18,841 nt of DNA from Clostridia bacterium (GTDB lineage: Bacteria; Bacillota_A; Clostridia; Oscillospirales; CAG-272), in contig JAFQLN010000032.1 in NCBI GenBank assembly GCA_017414585.1, forward strand, positions 1 through 18,841, in the 5' to 3' direction. Below the pieces are notes generated by a model. The model saw nothing but the letters and a program-made list of their open reading frames with translations, made no database searches and was not told where the DNA came from. The position numbers and the translations under genes were made by a program. Shown here in pieces: positions 1 to 7,513 of the stretch. Within the stretch, counting starts at the first letter, position 1. Every line of letters begins with the position of its first letter.

Positions 1-63
1 CCACGAGCTTTTGAAAAAGCTCGACCAAAACTTTTATACTTGCAACAGCCCCTTTTTTCATAT
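1..63. repeat. Hairpin-forming inverted repeat at the window edge, downstream of the RNA methyltransferase gene
   Basis: Positions 4-12 and 15-23 are perfect inverted copies (CGAGCTTTT and AAAAGCTCG) separated by two bases. There is no T-run on either side, so it does not look like an intrinsic terminator. On the minus strand an ATG at 59-61 opens a frame that runs off the window, but it has no visible ribosome site, so I do not call it a gene. Similar GAGCTTTTTGAAAAAGCTC-type sequences are, from memory, common between genes in Clostridia; that is recollection, not something checked here. Confidence 0.4.
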
Positions 64-837
64 TCATTCACGGTTCTGCCGCATGACTTCATATCCGAGC
101 ATGGATGCCGCGGATGCTGCCGAAAGGGAACCGCCGAATGCCCGTCCGTAGTCAATGCGGACAATTTCATCCGCTGTGTCGAGCAGGGCACCTGAAATAC
201 CGCGTTTTTCTCCGCCGACAATCAGATAGACCGGTTTTTTCATACAGCAGTCGAAGGACGATACCGAATCGCGGATGCCTGCGCATAAAATTCTATAACC
301 GTGCTCCTTGAAATAGGCGGAGGAAGTTGTCGGCTCGCATTCGTAAAGGGGAAGCAGCTCCGATGCACCGGCTGAGGAACGGCAGACCACACCGGCGGCA
401 CTCATCCAGTTCCGGGGGGAGAGAACAATGCCGTCCGCACCGCAGGCATAAAGAGAACGCAGCGCATAACCGAAATTGTACGGATCTTCAATGCCTTCCA
501 GCATCACATAAAAACCGTCCGGCTTGATCGCGGAAAGTTCCAGTGCTGGGATGGTGCGGGCAGAACAGCGGGCAATCAGTCCGCCGTGCGTGTTTCCGGT
601 GGTCAGCACTTCGATTTCTTCCGCCGGCACGGGTTCAATGGAAAATCCGTGTTCCTGTGCCTTGTGCCGGAGCCAGCCCAGTTCTTTTGCGCGGCTTTTC
701 TGCTTGTCCCGGTCAACGAGGACGGATGCAATCCGCCGGTCGCTGATGCCGCTGTCCATAGCAGTGATCACAGCACGGATGGAGGTCATTCCCTCAAACA
801 GAGTGCTCTCGGCAAAACGGGATTCTTCTTTTTTCAT
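64..837 (-). CDS. TrmH/SpoU-family RNA 2'-O-methyltransferase
   Basis: 257 residues, the usual size for a SpoU-class (SPOUT fold) enzyme that transfers a methyl group from S-adenosylmethionine to a ribose 2'-OH of rRNA or tRNA. Family motif 1 is seen around residues 113-128 (EDPYNFGYALRS, keeping the expected arginine), motif 2 around 205-215 (LIVGGEKRGIS) and motif 3 around 235-250 (GGSLSAASAASML). The usual asparagine of motif 3 is serine here. The N-terminal ~95 residues resemble the substrate-binding domain seen in such enzymes. The ATG lies 15 bases after the distal stop of prfB, and no strong Shine-Dalgarno is visible, so translation is probably coupled to prfB. It ends with TGA. The exact RNA target cannot be told from sequence. 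Confidence 0.85.
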   Translation of the reverse strand: MKKEESRFAESTLFEGMTSIRAVITAMDSGISDRRIASVLVDRDKQKSRAKELGWLRHKAQEHGFSIEPVPAEEIEVLTTGNTHGGLIARCSARTIPALELSAIKPDGFYVMLEGIEDPYNFGYALRSLYACGADGIVLSPRNWMSAAGVVCRSSAGASELLPLYECEPTTSSAYFKEHGYRILCAGIRDSVSSFDCCMKKPVYLIVGGEKRGISGALLDTADEIVRIDYGRAFGGSLSAASAASMLGYEVMRQNRE

Positions 838-852
838 ATGGCAGGCAAAGGT

Positions 853-1965
853 TTACGCCTGGGATGCGTTCATCTTCAGATATGCGTTGATGAAACCGTC
901 GATTTCACCGTCCATAACCGCCTGAATGTTTCCGTCTTCAAATCCGGTTCTGGTATCTTTAGCGAGTGTATAAGGCATGAAGACATACGAACGGATCTGT
1001 GCGCCCCATTCGATATTGGTCTTGACGCCCTTGATGTCTTAGATTTTGTCGAGCTTTTCACGCTGCTTGATTTCCATGAGCTTGGACTTGAGCATCTTGA
1101 GCGCGGTTTCCTTGTTCTGGAGCTGGCTGCGTTCGGTCTGGCATCCGACAACGATACCGGTAGGAATGTGGACGATACGGATTGCGGAGTCTGTTTTGTT
1201 GACGTGCTGGCCGCCGGCGCCGGAAGAACGGTGTGCGGTGATTTCCAGTTCTTCTTCCTTCAGTTCGATGGTGTTGTCGTCTTCAAACTCGGGCATGACT
1301 TCCACGGAAGCAAACGAGGTATGGCGGCGTCCGGAAGAGTCGAACGGAGAAACACGAACCAGACGGTGAACGCCGTTTTCGCCCTTGAGATAACCATAGG
1401 CATTGGTGCCTTCGATCATGATGGTAGCGGATTTGAGCCCGGCTTCTTCACCGTCAAGCCAGTCGATCAGCTTGACATTGTAGCCGTGACGTTCGCCCCA
1501 GCGGGTGTACATACGGTAGAGCATCTGCGCCCAGTCCTGTGCTTCCGTGCCGCCCGCACCCGGATGGAAGGATACAATGGCATTGTTCTGGTCGTATTCG
1601 CCGGAGAGTAAAAGCTCTAGACGCTGTTTTTCTTCTTCGGCTTCAATTTCGCGGACCGCCTCTTCGACTTCTTCAATGAGAGATTCATCGTTGTCTTCGA
1701 TGGCGAGTTCGGCAAGGGTGATGGTATCTTCCAGCTTGGCTTCAAGATTCTCGTAATCGGCGATTTTGTCCTTGAGATTCTTAACTTCCTTGAGGATTTT
1801 GCCTGAAGTTTCCTGATTGTTCCAGAATTCGGGATCAGCGGTAACAGCCTCCAGTTCGACAACCTTTTCTCTCAGTTCATCGATGCGGAGTGCGCTGCCG
1901 AGTTCGGCAATGTTAGCGCGGAAGTTCTCCAGCTTGTATTTTGCTTCTTCAAGTGCGATGATCAA
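853..1965 (-). CDS. prfB: Peptide chain release factor 2, interrupted by an in-frame TAA at codon 309
   Basis: RF2 recognises UAA and UGA in the ribosomal A site and triggers hydrolysis of the finished peptide. The frame starts at TTG 1963-1965, preceded at eight bases by GGAGG (1974-1978). The tripeptide SPF and the catalytic GGQ (in [12 protein letters not shown]) are both present. After residue 308 (EKLDKI) comes TAA at 1039-1041. The same frame then continues without a gap for 61 codons to a second TAA at 853-855, and this stretch is plainly the RF2 C-terminus ([13 protein letters not shown], then [13 protein letters not shown]). Total length of 370 codons matches the family. The part beyond the stop includes the family's switch-loop region (EWGAQIR), so the 308-residue product alone should not be a working factor. 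The usual N-terminal UGA frameshift site is absent. Nonsense mutation, sequence error and readthrough all remain possible. Confidence 0.9.
1039..1041 (-). other. In-frame TAA stop inside prfB
   Basis: The stop reads AAA ATC TAA GAC ATC on the minus strand. Upstream and downstream coding are in the same frame, so this is a substitution-type interruption, not a frameshift; a +1 shift here would leave the conserved downstream frame. Sense codons one base away include GAA, TTA, AAA, CAA and TCA. Confidence 0.9.
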
Positions 1966-1973
1966 TGGTGTTT

Positions 1974-1978
1974 CCTCC
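1974..1978 (-). promoter_or_regulatory. Ribosome binding site deciding the TTG start of prfB
   Basis: The minus strand carries GGAGG eight bases before TTG at 1963-1965. No in-frame ATG lies nearby, and the encoded N-terminus aligns with the usual RF2 beginning. Confidence 0.7.
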
Positions 1979-2026
1979 GATACAGTATATATAAGTCTTG
2001 TTTTTTCTCATGCGGAAAGCGGCAGA

Positions 2027-2224
2027 TCAGACCTGCGGAAAGTCCGTCTGCGGCAGGGTGCGGATTTTGGGGGCGCGCTTGAGCGGGTCGTACCGGAAAA
2101 GCCGACAGGAATGACCGGCTGAAACAACGCCGTGCTTTTCGCAGAGCATCCGGTCCGGATCGGACAGTGTTTTCGCCTTTTCACAGTATTTGCAGTATTT
2201 TTCCCATGTATTCTCGTTTTTCAC
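2027..2224 (-). CDS. Small four-cysteine protein, conserved-looking, function unknown
   Basis: 65 residues starting at GTG 2222-2224, with a weak AGGTG ribosome site just upstream, and ending in TGA. Cysteines at residues 11, 14, 28 and 40 (CKYC, then two single Cys) are spaced as in small zinc-binding proteins. The segment CRLFRYDPLKR near residues 40-50 resembles an uncharacterised short protein I recall from many Clostridia genomes, ending in a basic, proline-containing tail. No signal peptide or membrane segment is seen. It is first in a likely operon with prfB (61 bases downstream) and the RNA methyltransferase, which hints at, but does not prove, a link to translation. Metal binding is inferred only from the cysteines. 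Confidence 0.7.
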   Translation of the reverse strand: MKNENTWEKYCKYCEKAKTLSDPDRMLCEKHGVVSAGHSCRLFRYDPLKRAPKIRTLPQTDFPQV

Positions 2225-2301
2225 AGTATCACCTGCCTGATCTTGATACGCGGATGTTTGTGCAGAAAGTCTTTACGCGCAGCAGTATACACCCACCTTA
2301 T

Positions 2302-2330
2302 ATTATACCGTATATTCCGACAAAAATCAA
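2302..2330 (-). promoter_or_regulatory. Sigma-A-type promoter for the small protein-prfB-methyltransferase operon
   Basis: On the minus strand TTGATT (2325-2330) is separated by exactly 17 bases from a perfect TATAAT (2302-2307). The predicted transcript start, near 2295, leaves a leader of about 70 bases before the GTG at 2224. I see no recognisable riboswitch in that leader. Confidence 0.7.
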
Positions 2331-2344
2331 GTCCCCGCACAAAA

Positions 2345-3397
2345 TTATCCCCCTTTCTTCTTGTGTGCGGTATGTATGCGCCGTGGGAGAAAAGTGCATC
2401 CCGCTGCGGACACCAGAAGCAGAACGAAAACCGCTGTGAAAAGTACAGCCGGACTGCACGTTTCCGAAACTGAAAACACATCCGTCACAGGCGTCATCGA
2501 ACGGAACCGGGAATAACAGGCGGCAGCAAGAGCGGTCAAGAGTCCTTCGGCACTTTTCGCCAAGAATACCGGTGCCAGTGGAATCCCGTGCGGCGCAAGA
2601 AAACTGCAGATCTGCAGCAGAACGCACAGTCCGGAGAATCCGACAGCAAACCCGGTGATGAAAGCGCCTGCGATGCCGCCCTTTCCGGCTCCGTCCGCAC
2701 ATCCGAGCGAAAACTCCAGAAGCGGAGAAATAATGATATCCGGCAAAGGAAAGAGCATGGAAAGAAGCGTGCAGAGAAGCCGGAAAAAAACAATGAACGC
2801 TGTCACGCGCAGACAGGCAGATGCGGCATCGGAAACAGAACGGCAGAGGGCGGGAATGAATTTTTCCGCAGGAAATGCGGGAACGGAACGCGGGGCAGAC
2901 GCTTTTTTATCCGATGCAGTCAGCCGGAAAACCAAACCGCCGATGACAGCGGACACAAGGGAACAGACATACAGAAAAAGCCCGAAATCCTTTGCATTCC
3001 AGAGAATGCCGATCACGCCGATACAGAAAGCGGGACTCACATGGGACGAAATCGCACAGAGAACAGCTGCTTCCCGTGCACGGATTTTACCGGAAGCATA
3101 CAGCTGTGCACTGCCTGCCGCACCGACGGGAAAACCGGAGAGAAGTCCCGTGATGAAAACGGGTGCAGTGCAGGAAGGAAGACCGAACAGATGCATCGGA
3201 AGAAAGCGGCAGAAGGGTGCGGCAAGATCGGCGGAAATGATCAGGGATGATACGGTCATAAACGGAAAAAGTGCGGGTACAATCTGCCGGATGCAGACCG
3301 ACAGTGCTTCCAGAACGGACTCGGAAACAATCCGGTCGTACCGCAGAAAGAGAACGGCGGCAAGCAGAACCGGTACGGACAGGAGGATTTTTTTCAT
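2345..3397 (-). CDS. YlbJ-like sporulation integral membrane protein
   Basis: About 350 residues and strongly hydrophobic, with roughly eight or more predicted membrane-spanning stretches. The N-terminal segment (KKILLSVPVLLAAVLFL) is followed by a pattern typical of the YlbJ/nucleoside-recognition (Gate) family: IVPALFPFMTVSSLI, then GLLSGFPVGA and a later ITGFAVGFSG repeat of the same theme. In Bacillus subtilis ylbJ is needed for sporulation and is made in the mother cell. The frame is open from 3439, but I prefer ATG at 3395-3397. It has a purine-rich GAGGGAG upstream, its protein begins with the signal-anchor segment, and the longer version would cover the intergenic inverted repeat. It diverges from the yqfC-yqfD genes, also sporulation genes, which supports the call. 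It ends in TAA. Confidence 0.75.
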   Translation of the reverse strand: MKKILLSVPVLLAAVLFLRYDRIVSESVLEALSVCIRQIVPALFPFMTVSSLIISADLAAPFCRFLPMHLFGLPSCTAPVFITGLLSGFPVGAAGSAQLYASGKIRAREAAVLCAISSHVSPAFCIGVIGILWNAKDFGLFLYVCSLVSAVIGGLVFRLTASDKKASAPRSVPAFPAEKFIPALCRSVSDAASACLRVTAFIVFFRLLCTLLSMLFPLPDIIISPLLEFSLGCADGAGKGGIAGAFITGFAVGFSGLCVLLQICSFLAPHGIPLAPVFLAKSAEGLLTALAAACYSRFRSMTPVTDVFSVSETCSPAVLFTAVFVLLLVSAAGCTFLPRRIHTAHKKKGG

Positions 3398-3436
3398 CGG
3401 CGGCAAGACTCCCTCGTATGAATCAGAAAGAGCGAA

Positions 3437-3463
3437 CATAGGATAGACCAGTCATATCCTATG
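3437..3463. promoter_or_regulatory. Perfect 9-bp inverted repeat between two divergent sporulation genes, possible divergent SigE promoters
   Basis: CATAGGATA (3437-3445) and TATCCTATG (3455-3463) are exact inverted copies around a 9-base centre. Read on either strand the arm resembles the SigE -10 consensus CATACAMT (six of eight positions). Candidate -35 sequences at the right distance are weak: GTATGAA at 3416-3422 for the rightward direction and GCAATTG for the leftward. In B. subtilis yqfC/yqfD and ylbJ belong to the SigE regulon, so a shared divergent control region is reasonable; an operator is the alternative. Confidence 0.4.
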
Positions 3464-3467
3464 CGCG

Positions 3468-3473
3468 GGAGGG
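3468..3473 (+). promoter_or_regulatory. Ribosome binding site deciding the TTG start of yqfC
   Basis: GGGAGG lies seven bases before TTG 3481. The upstream ATG at 3461 is out of frame, so TTG is the most likely start. Confidence 0.65.
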
Positions 3474-3480
3474 CGGACAA

Positions 3481-3801
3481 TTGCCGGAGAGAGCGGAAAA
3501 AAGAGAGAAAAAAAGAAGGCGGCGTGCGGCGGAGGTGCTTGCTGCATTCTGCGAAATTCCCGAGGAAGTGATCGGGCATACCCCGGTTCTCGTGATCCGC
3601 GGACAGCATGAACTGGAAGTCTGCGGGTGTACGGGAATACGGGAATACGGAAAAGAGCGGATTGTTCTGGCGTTTGGGAAAGAACAACTTGCAGTCTCCG
3701 GTGAAATGCTGGAGCTGACGGATTTTCGTGAAAATACCCTGTATGTACGCGGAAAAATCCATTCGGTGACATATGAAACGGAGGAGGGAAAGCTATGCTG
3801 A
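3481..3801 (+). CDS. yqfC: Sporulation protein YqfC
   Basis: 106 residues from a TTG start with a strong ribosome site. The very basic N-terminus (EKREKKRRRRAAEVL) is followed by a beta-rich domain with the family pattern of short strands (PVLVIRGQHELEV, ENTLYVRGKIHSVTYE). YqfC is a small mother-cell protein of unknown biochemical function needed for efficient sporulation, encoded directly before yqfD. Here the TGA stop overlaps the yqfD start (ATGCTGA at 3795-3801), so the two are translationally coupled. No membrane segment is visible. Identification rests on size, composition and the neighbouring yqfD, which is recognised more firmly. Confidence 0.8.
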   Translation: MPERAEKREKKRRRRAAEVLAAFCEIPEEVIGHTPVLVIRGQHELEVCGCTGIREYGKERIVLAFGKEQLAVSGEMLELTDFRENTLYVRGKIHSVTYETEEGKLC

Positions 3802-4997
3802 TGCGTCTGCGGGATTTTCTGTGCGGCTGGAGGGATATCACTGTCGAAGCGGAATACCGTGCATCTGCCATGGATCTCTTGTACCGGGAGGAACTGTCAT
3901 TCCGGCACAGGGGAGAAACGTCGGACGGCGGCGTGCGGATTCTGATGCGGAAAAAAGCTGCGGAAGAATTCCTTTCCCTTGCCGAAGAACACGGACTTGC
4001 CTGTCATGCACATGAGGAGCACGGACTCCCGGTTGTACTCGCCTTTCTGCGGCAAAGACCGATGCTGCTGATCGGTTTTCTGCTTGCCGCTGTCTGGATC
4101 GGGTATTCCACGCGAATTGTCTGGGCAGTCGAAATCGAAGGGAATACGAAAACATCCGATGAAGCTATTCTCGCAGATCTTCAAGCGCTCGGATTCGGAA
4201 TCGGCACGTATTATCCCGCAGTCGATCTGGAAACTCTGCAGACACAGTACGCAGCCGCACAGGATGAAATCGCGTGGCTGTCCGTGTATATGAACAATAC
4301 GGTCGCGCAGATCCAGGTGCGGGAGGAGTGGGAGGATGAACGTGTCCGTCCGGAAGAAATGCAGTATGCCAATATCGTTGCGGACTGCAGCGGTGTGGTG
4401 GAGGAAGTGCACGTATACGAAGGACAGGCGGCAGTCAAAGCGGGGGATCTGGTGCGTCCGGGGCAGGTTCTGATATCCGGAGCCGTTGTGCAGAAGGATG
4501 GAGGAATCCGTTACGAATACGCATCCGGCGAGGTTATTTGCCTGACAGCGGTGCCGCTTTTTGCCGAAGTACGGACCGAACGGGAGACAGACATCTGTAC
4601 CGGTGCGGAAAAACATGAAAAAACCGTAAAAATTTTCAAAAAAACAATAAATCTTTTCGGAAAAGGTGGAATTACATACGCAAGATATGATAAAATAAGT
4701 ACGATGGAACAAGTATGCCCATTCGGGCTTGTCCCTCTGCCGGTATGGATTGAAGAAACTGTGTACCGTGAAACCGTCCGCGTAAAAGAAACTGTTTCAG
4801 CCGATGATGCTGCGGCACAGGCGCTGGCGGAGCTCTCCGGAAAGATCCGGGACGAAACGGCAGAGGCGGAGCTGACCGCAAAAGAAATCCGCACATCGTT
4901 TGAAAACGGTGTATACCGCATCGACTGTCTGCTGACTGTCCGCAGGGATATCGGCAGAACGGCTGTGTTTACGGCAGAAGATACGGCGGATTCCTGA
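3795..4997 (+). CDS. yqfD: Sporulation protein YqfD
   Basis: 400 residues, close to the family length. The N-terminal ~85 residues are cytoplasmic. One membrane segment lies at about residues 90-106 (LLIGFLLAAVWIGYSTRIVWAV), and a large external domain follows. The segment VEIEGNTKTSDEAILADLQALG just after the membrane segment resembles a POTRA/FtsQ-like fold, and the glycine-rich VYEGQAAVKAGDLVRPGQVLISG around residues 210-235 resembles a biotinyl-lipoyl-like hairpin, both usual in YqfD. B. subtilis YqfD is a SigE-controlled protein required for sporulation. Its start overlaps the yqfC stop, with GGAGGGA seven to eight bases upstream. The stretch at about 4615-4700 is unusually A-rich but remains coding. 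Confidence 0.88.
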   Translation: MLMRLRDFLCGWRDITVEAEYRASAMDLLYREELSFRHRGETSDGGVRILMRKKAAEEFLSLAEEHGLACHAHEEHGLPVVLAFLRQRPMLLIGFLLAAVWIGYSTRIVWAVEIEGNTKTSDEAILADLQALGFGIGTYYPAVDLETLQTQYAAAQDEIAWLSVYMNNTVAQIQVREEWEDERVRPEEMQYANIVADCSGVVEEVHVYEGQAAVKAGDLVRPGQVLISGAVVQKDGGIRYEYASGEVICLTAVPLFAEVRTERETDICTGAEKHEKTVKIFKKTINLFGKGGITYARYDKISTMEQVCPFGLVPLPVWIEETVYRETVRVKETVSADDAAAQALAELSGKIRDETAEAELTAKEIRTSFENGVYRIDCLLTVRRDIGRTAVFTAEDTADS

Positions 4998-5064
4998 CGG
5001 GGACATACCGGTTCGATCCGCAGGAAAGATTACCCGATTCCGGGAAAGGAGAATCAGTTCTTAT

Positions 5065-6102
5065 ATGATTCAAAAGAAAATCAGCACACCGACATCGGAA
5101 GCAACGGCAAAAATATTCGGAAGCTATGACAAGAATATCAGCCGGCTGGAAAGCGAATTCGGCGTGCGCATATATAACACGCAGAACCAGAACGACGCTG
5201 GAGATACGATTGTGATCGAAGGCGAGAGTGAGAACGTACACATGGCGGGAGACGCGGTCGAGTATCTGAAGAAGATCGTTGCCTTCGGCGAAGAACCGAC
5301 AGACCAGAGTGTCGATTATACCATCAGCATGGTTCGTGACGGTCGGCTGGATGAATTGTCCGCATTCGGGGACGACTGCTTTTTCGTCACAGCCAAAGGC
5401 AAGCCCATCAAAGCGAAAACCGTCGGACAGAAGAAATACCTCGATCTGATCAAAAAGAATACCATCGTCCTCGGTGTCGGTCCGGCAGGTACGGGCAAAA
5501 CATATCTCGCCGTTGCGGCAGCTGTCAAAGCCCTGCGCAATCATGAAGTCAGCCGGATCATTCTCACCCGTCCGGCAGTCGAAGCGGGAGAACGGCTCGG
5601 CTTTCTTCCGGGAGATCTGCAGTCGAAGATTGATCCCTACCTCCGTCCGCTTTATGACGCTCTGTACGAAATGCTCGGAGCGGAATCGTGCGCAAGAATG
5701 ATGGAGAAAATGACGATTGAAATCGCACCGCTTGCCTACATGAGAGGGCGGACTCTGGACGACTCGTTCATCATTCTCGATGAAGCGCAGAACACCACGC
5801 CGGAACAGATGAAAATGTTCCTCACCCGTCTCGGCAACGGATCGAAAGCAGTCGTCACCGGCGACCTGACGCAGATGGATTTGCCGCGCGGAATGAAGAG
5901 CGGACTTTCCATCGCCGTGCAGATTCTCAAGAATATCGAGGATATCGGTATTCACGAATTCAGCGAACGCGATGTGGTGCGCCACCGTCTTGTACAGAAG
6001 ATCATCATGGCATACGACAAATATGACAGAGAAAGAAAAATCAGGGAGACAGAACGGCGGGAAGAGAAAAAATACCGCCCCGTGAAACGAAATGAGGATT
6101 AA
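5065..6102 (+). CDS. phoH: PhoH-family ATPase
   Basis: 345 residues. The N-terminal ~110 residues carry a KH-like region (NISRLESEFGVRIYN). The P-loop ATPase core follows, with Walker A GPAGTGKT at 139-146 and Walker B FIILDEAQN at about 235-243. TGDLTQMDLP (265-274) is a further hallmark. The family is a cytoplasmic, RNA-linked ATPase; its genomic pairing with ybeY suggests a role in rRNA or RNA handling, although its substrate is not settled. AAGGAG at 5046-5051 precedes the ATG by 13 bases. The gene starts 67 bases after yqfD and its last bases overlap ybeY. The order yqfD-phoH is the same as in B. subtilis. Confidence 0.9.
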   Translation: MIQKKISTPTSEATAKIFGSYDKNISRLESEFGVRIYNTQNQNDAGDTIVIEGESENVHMAGDAVEYLKKIVAFGEEPTDQSVDYTISMVRDGRLDELSAFGDDCFFVTAKGKPIKAKTVGQKKYLDLIKKNTIVLGVGPAGTGKTYLAVAAAVKALRNHEVSRIILTRPAVEAGERLGFLPGDLQSKIDPYLRPLYDALYEMLGAESCARMMEKMTIEIAPLAYMRGRTLDDSFIILDEAQNTTPEQMKMFLTRLGNGSKAVVTGDLTQMDLPRGMKSGLSIAVQILKNIEDIGIHEFSERDVVRHRLVQKIIMAYDKYDRERKIRETERREEKKYRPVKRNED

Positions 6103-6577
6103 AATCTACTGGGCAAACGAACAGTCCAAGAAAAAAGCCGGATTTGCACTGAAAACGCTGATCAAAAAAGCCGTAAAGGGCACGCTTGTCTGCGAAAATT
6201 TCAGACGGAACGTGATTTTGTCCGTGACCTTTACGGACAACGAAGGTATCCGTGAAAAGAACCGCGAATTCCGTGAAATAGATTCCGCGACCGATGTGCT
6301 GTCGTTCCCGATGTACGACATGAGAAACGGCGATATGCCCGAACCGTACGGGGATGTCGAGCTCGGAGATATTGTGCTTTCCCTTGAGAGAGCCGAAGAA
6401 CAGGCAAATGAATTCGGTCACAGCTATGAGCGGGAATGCGCGTTTCTGACCGTGCACTCCATGCTCCATCTGCTCGGCTATGACCATGTGGACAGTGAAG
6501 AGGATGACAGGGAGATGCGGGAGCATCAGCGCGTCGTCATGAAGAAAATCGGACTTGAAGTAAAAAAGAAAGACTGA
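6092..6577 (+). CDS. ybeY: Endoribonuclease YbeY
   Basis: 161 residues, the normal length. YbeY is a zinc-dependent endoribonuclease involved in rRNA maturation and ribosome quality control. The metal-binding signature is seen at residues 122-132 (HSMLHLLGYDH, histidines 122, 126 and 132), with serine where glycine is common as the second residue. The second family motif is SATDVLSFP at 65-73. The ATG overlaps the last 11 bases of phoH, and I see no strong ribosome site, so translation is probably coupled. A gap of 36 bases separates it from era. In B. subtilis diacylglycerol kinase and cytidine deaminase genes sit between these two; here they are missing. Confidence 0.95.
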   Translation: MRIKIYWANEQSKKKAGFALKTLIKKAVKGTLVCENFRRNVILSVTFTDNEGIREKNREFREIDSATDVLSFPMYDMRNGDMPEPYGDVELGDIVLSLERAEEQANEFGHSYERECAFLTVHSMLHLLGYDHVDSEEDDREMREHQRVVMKKIGLEVKKKD

Positions 6578-6613
6578 ACAGCCGGGGAATACCCGCTTGA
6601 AAAAGAGGTAAAT

Positions 6614-7507
6614 ATGACCAGAACAGCATTTATTACAATTGTAGGCAGACCGAATGTGGGAAAAAGTACCCTCATGAACCAGCTCCTCGGCGAAAAAGTG
6701 GCGATTGTTTCGTCCAAACCCCAGACTACCAGAAACCGCATCGCCGGTATTCTCACGAAGGGGGAAGATCAGTTTGTATTCCTCGATACGCCCGGCGTAC
6801 ACCGCGCAAAAACCAAGCTCGGCGAATTCATGATGAAAACCGTGCGGTCTTCCGTAGGTTCGGCAGATGCGGTGATTCTCATTGCGGAAGCGGGCCATCC
6901 TGCGGGAGAAATTGAAAAGAATCTGATCGGACAGATCAAAAAAGCCGAACTGCCTTCCATTCTCGTTCTGAACAAAATCGACCTTGTCAACCGCGAAAAG
7001 CTCGCAGAAACCATTGCAAACTATGCATCTCTGCATGATTTCGATGCGGTTGTCCCCACCTGTGCGGAATCCGGTAAGAATGTGAACGAAGTGCTGGATG
7101 AAGCGGCGCAGTTCCTCTACGAAAGCGACTGGATGTTCGATGAAGACTCCCTGACAGACCAGCCCGAAAGACAGATTGCCGCAGAAATCATCCGCGAAAA
7201 GATTCTCAGGACCATGTCGGACGAAATCCCGCACGGCACAGCAGTCGTGATTGAGGAGTTTTCCGAAGATGACCGCATGATCCGCATCCGCGCAGAGATT
7301 TACTGTGAAAAACAGTCGCACAAAGGGATTCTTGTCGGCAAGAACGGCGAAAATCTCAAGCGCATCGGCTCTTTTGCGAGAGAAGACATGGAAGCCTTTT
7401 TCGGTGTTCAGGTATATCTGAACCTGTGGGTCAAAGTCAAGGAAAAATGGCGCGACGACCAGCTCAGCCTGAACAATTTCGGCTTCAAGCCCGAAGATCT
7501 GCAGTAA
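6614..7507 (+). CDS. era: GTPase Era
   Basis: 297 residues, standard for Era, a GTP-binding assembly factor that binds near the 3' end of 16S rRNA. G1 is GRPNVGKS (11-18), the G2 region KPQTTR (35-40), G3 DTPG (58-61) and G4 NKID (120-123). The C-terminal KH domain carries the GxxG loop in LVGKNGENLKRIG (about 240-252), preceded by the family SDEIPHG. The ATG has AGAGG shortly upstream. recO follows after only six bases, the usual Firmicutes arrangement. Nothing looks altered. Confidence 0.97.
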   Translation: MTRTAFITIVGRPNVGKSTLMNQLLGEKVAIVSSKPQTTRNRIAGILTKGEDQFVFLDTPGVHRAKTKLGEFMMKTVRSSVGSADAVILIAEAGHPAGEIEKNLIGQIKKAELPSILVLNKIDLVNREKLAETIANYASLHDFDAVVPTCAESGKNVNEVLDEAAQFLYESDWMFDEDSLTDQPERQIAAEIIREKILRTMSDEIPHGTAVVIEEFSEDDRMIRIRAEIYCEKQSHKGILVGKNGENLKRIGSFAREDMEAFFGVQVYLNLWVKVKEKWRDDQLSLNNFGFKPEDLQ

Positions 7508-7513
7508 CGAGTC

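Noticed and set aside
1030..1050. Programmed +1 frameshift at the prfB TAA
   Set aside because: The conserved downstream RF2 sequence is in the same frame as the upstream part, so a shift would destroy it; only readthrough or a substitution fits.
586..1611. 341-residue plus-strand open frame opposite the methyltransferase and prfB
   Set aside because: Antisense to firmly identified genes; no family resemblance.
2588..3446. Long plus-strand open frames opposite the YlbJ-like gene
   Set aside because: Their compositions are those of antisense shadows of a membrane protein; no ribosome sites or recognisable domains.
5010..5019. GGTTCGATCC, resembling a tRNA T-loop
   Set aside because: No matching acceptor, D or anticodon arms; the upstream sequence is the end of yqfD coding.
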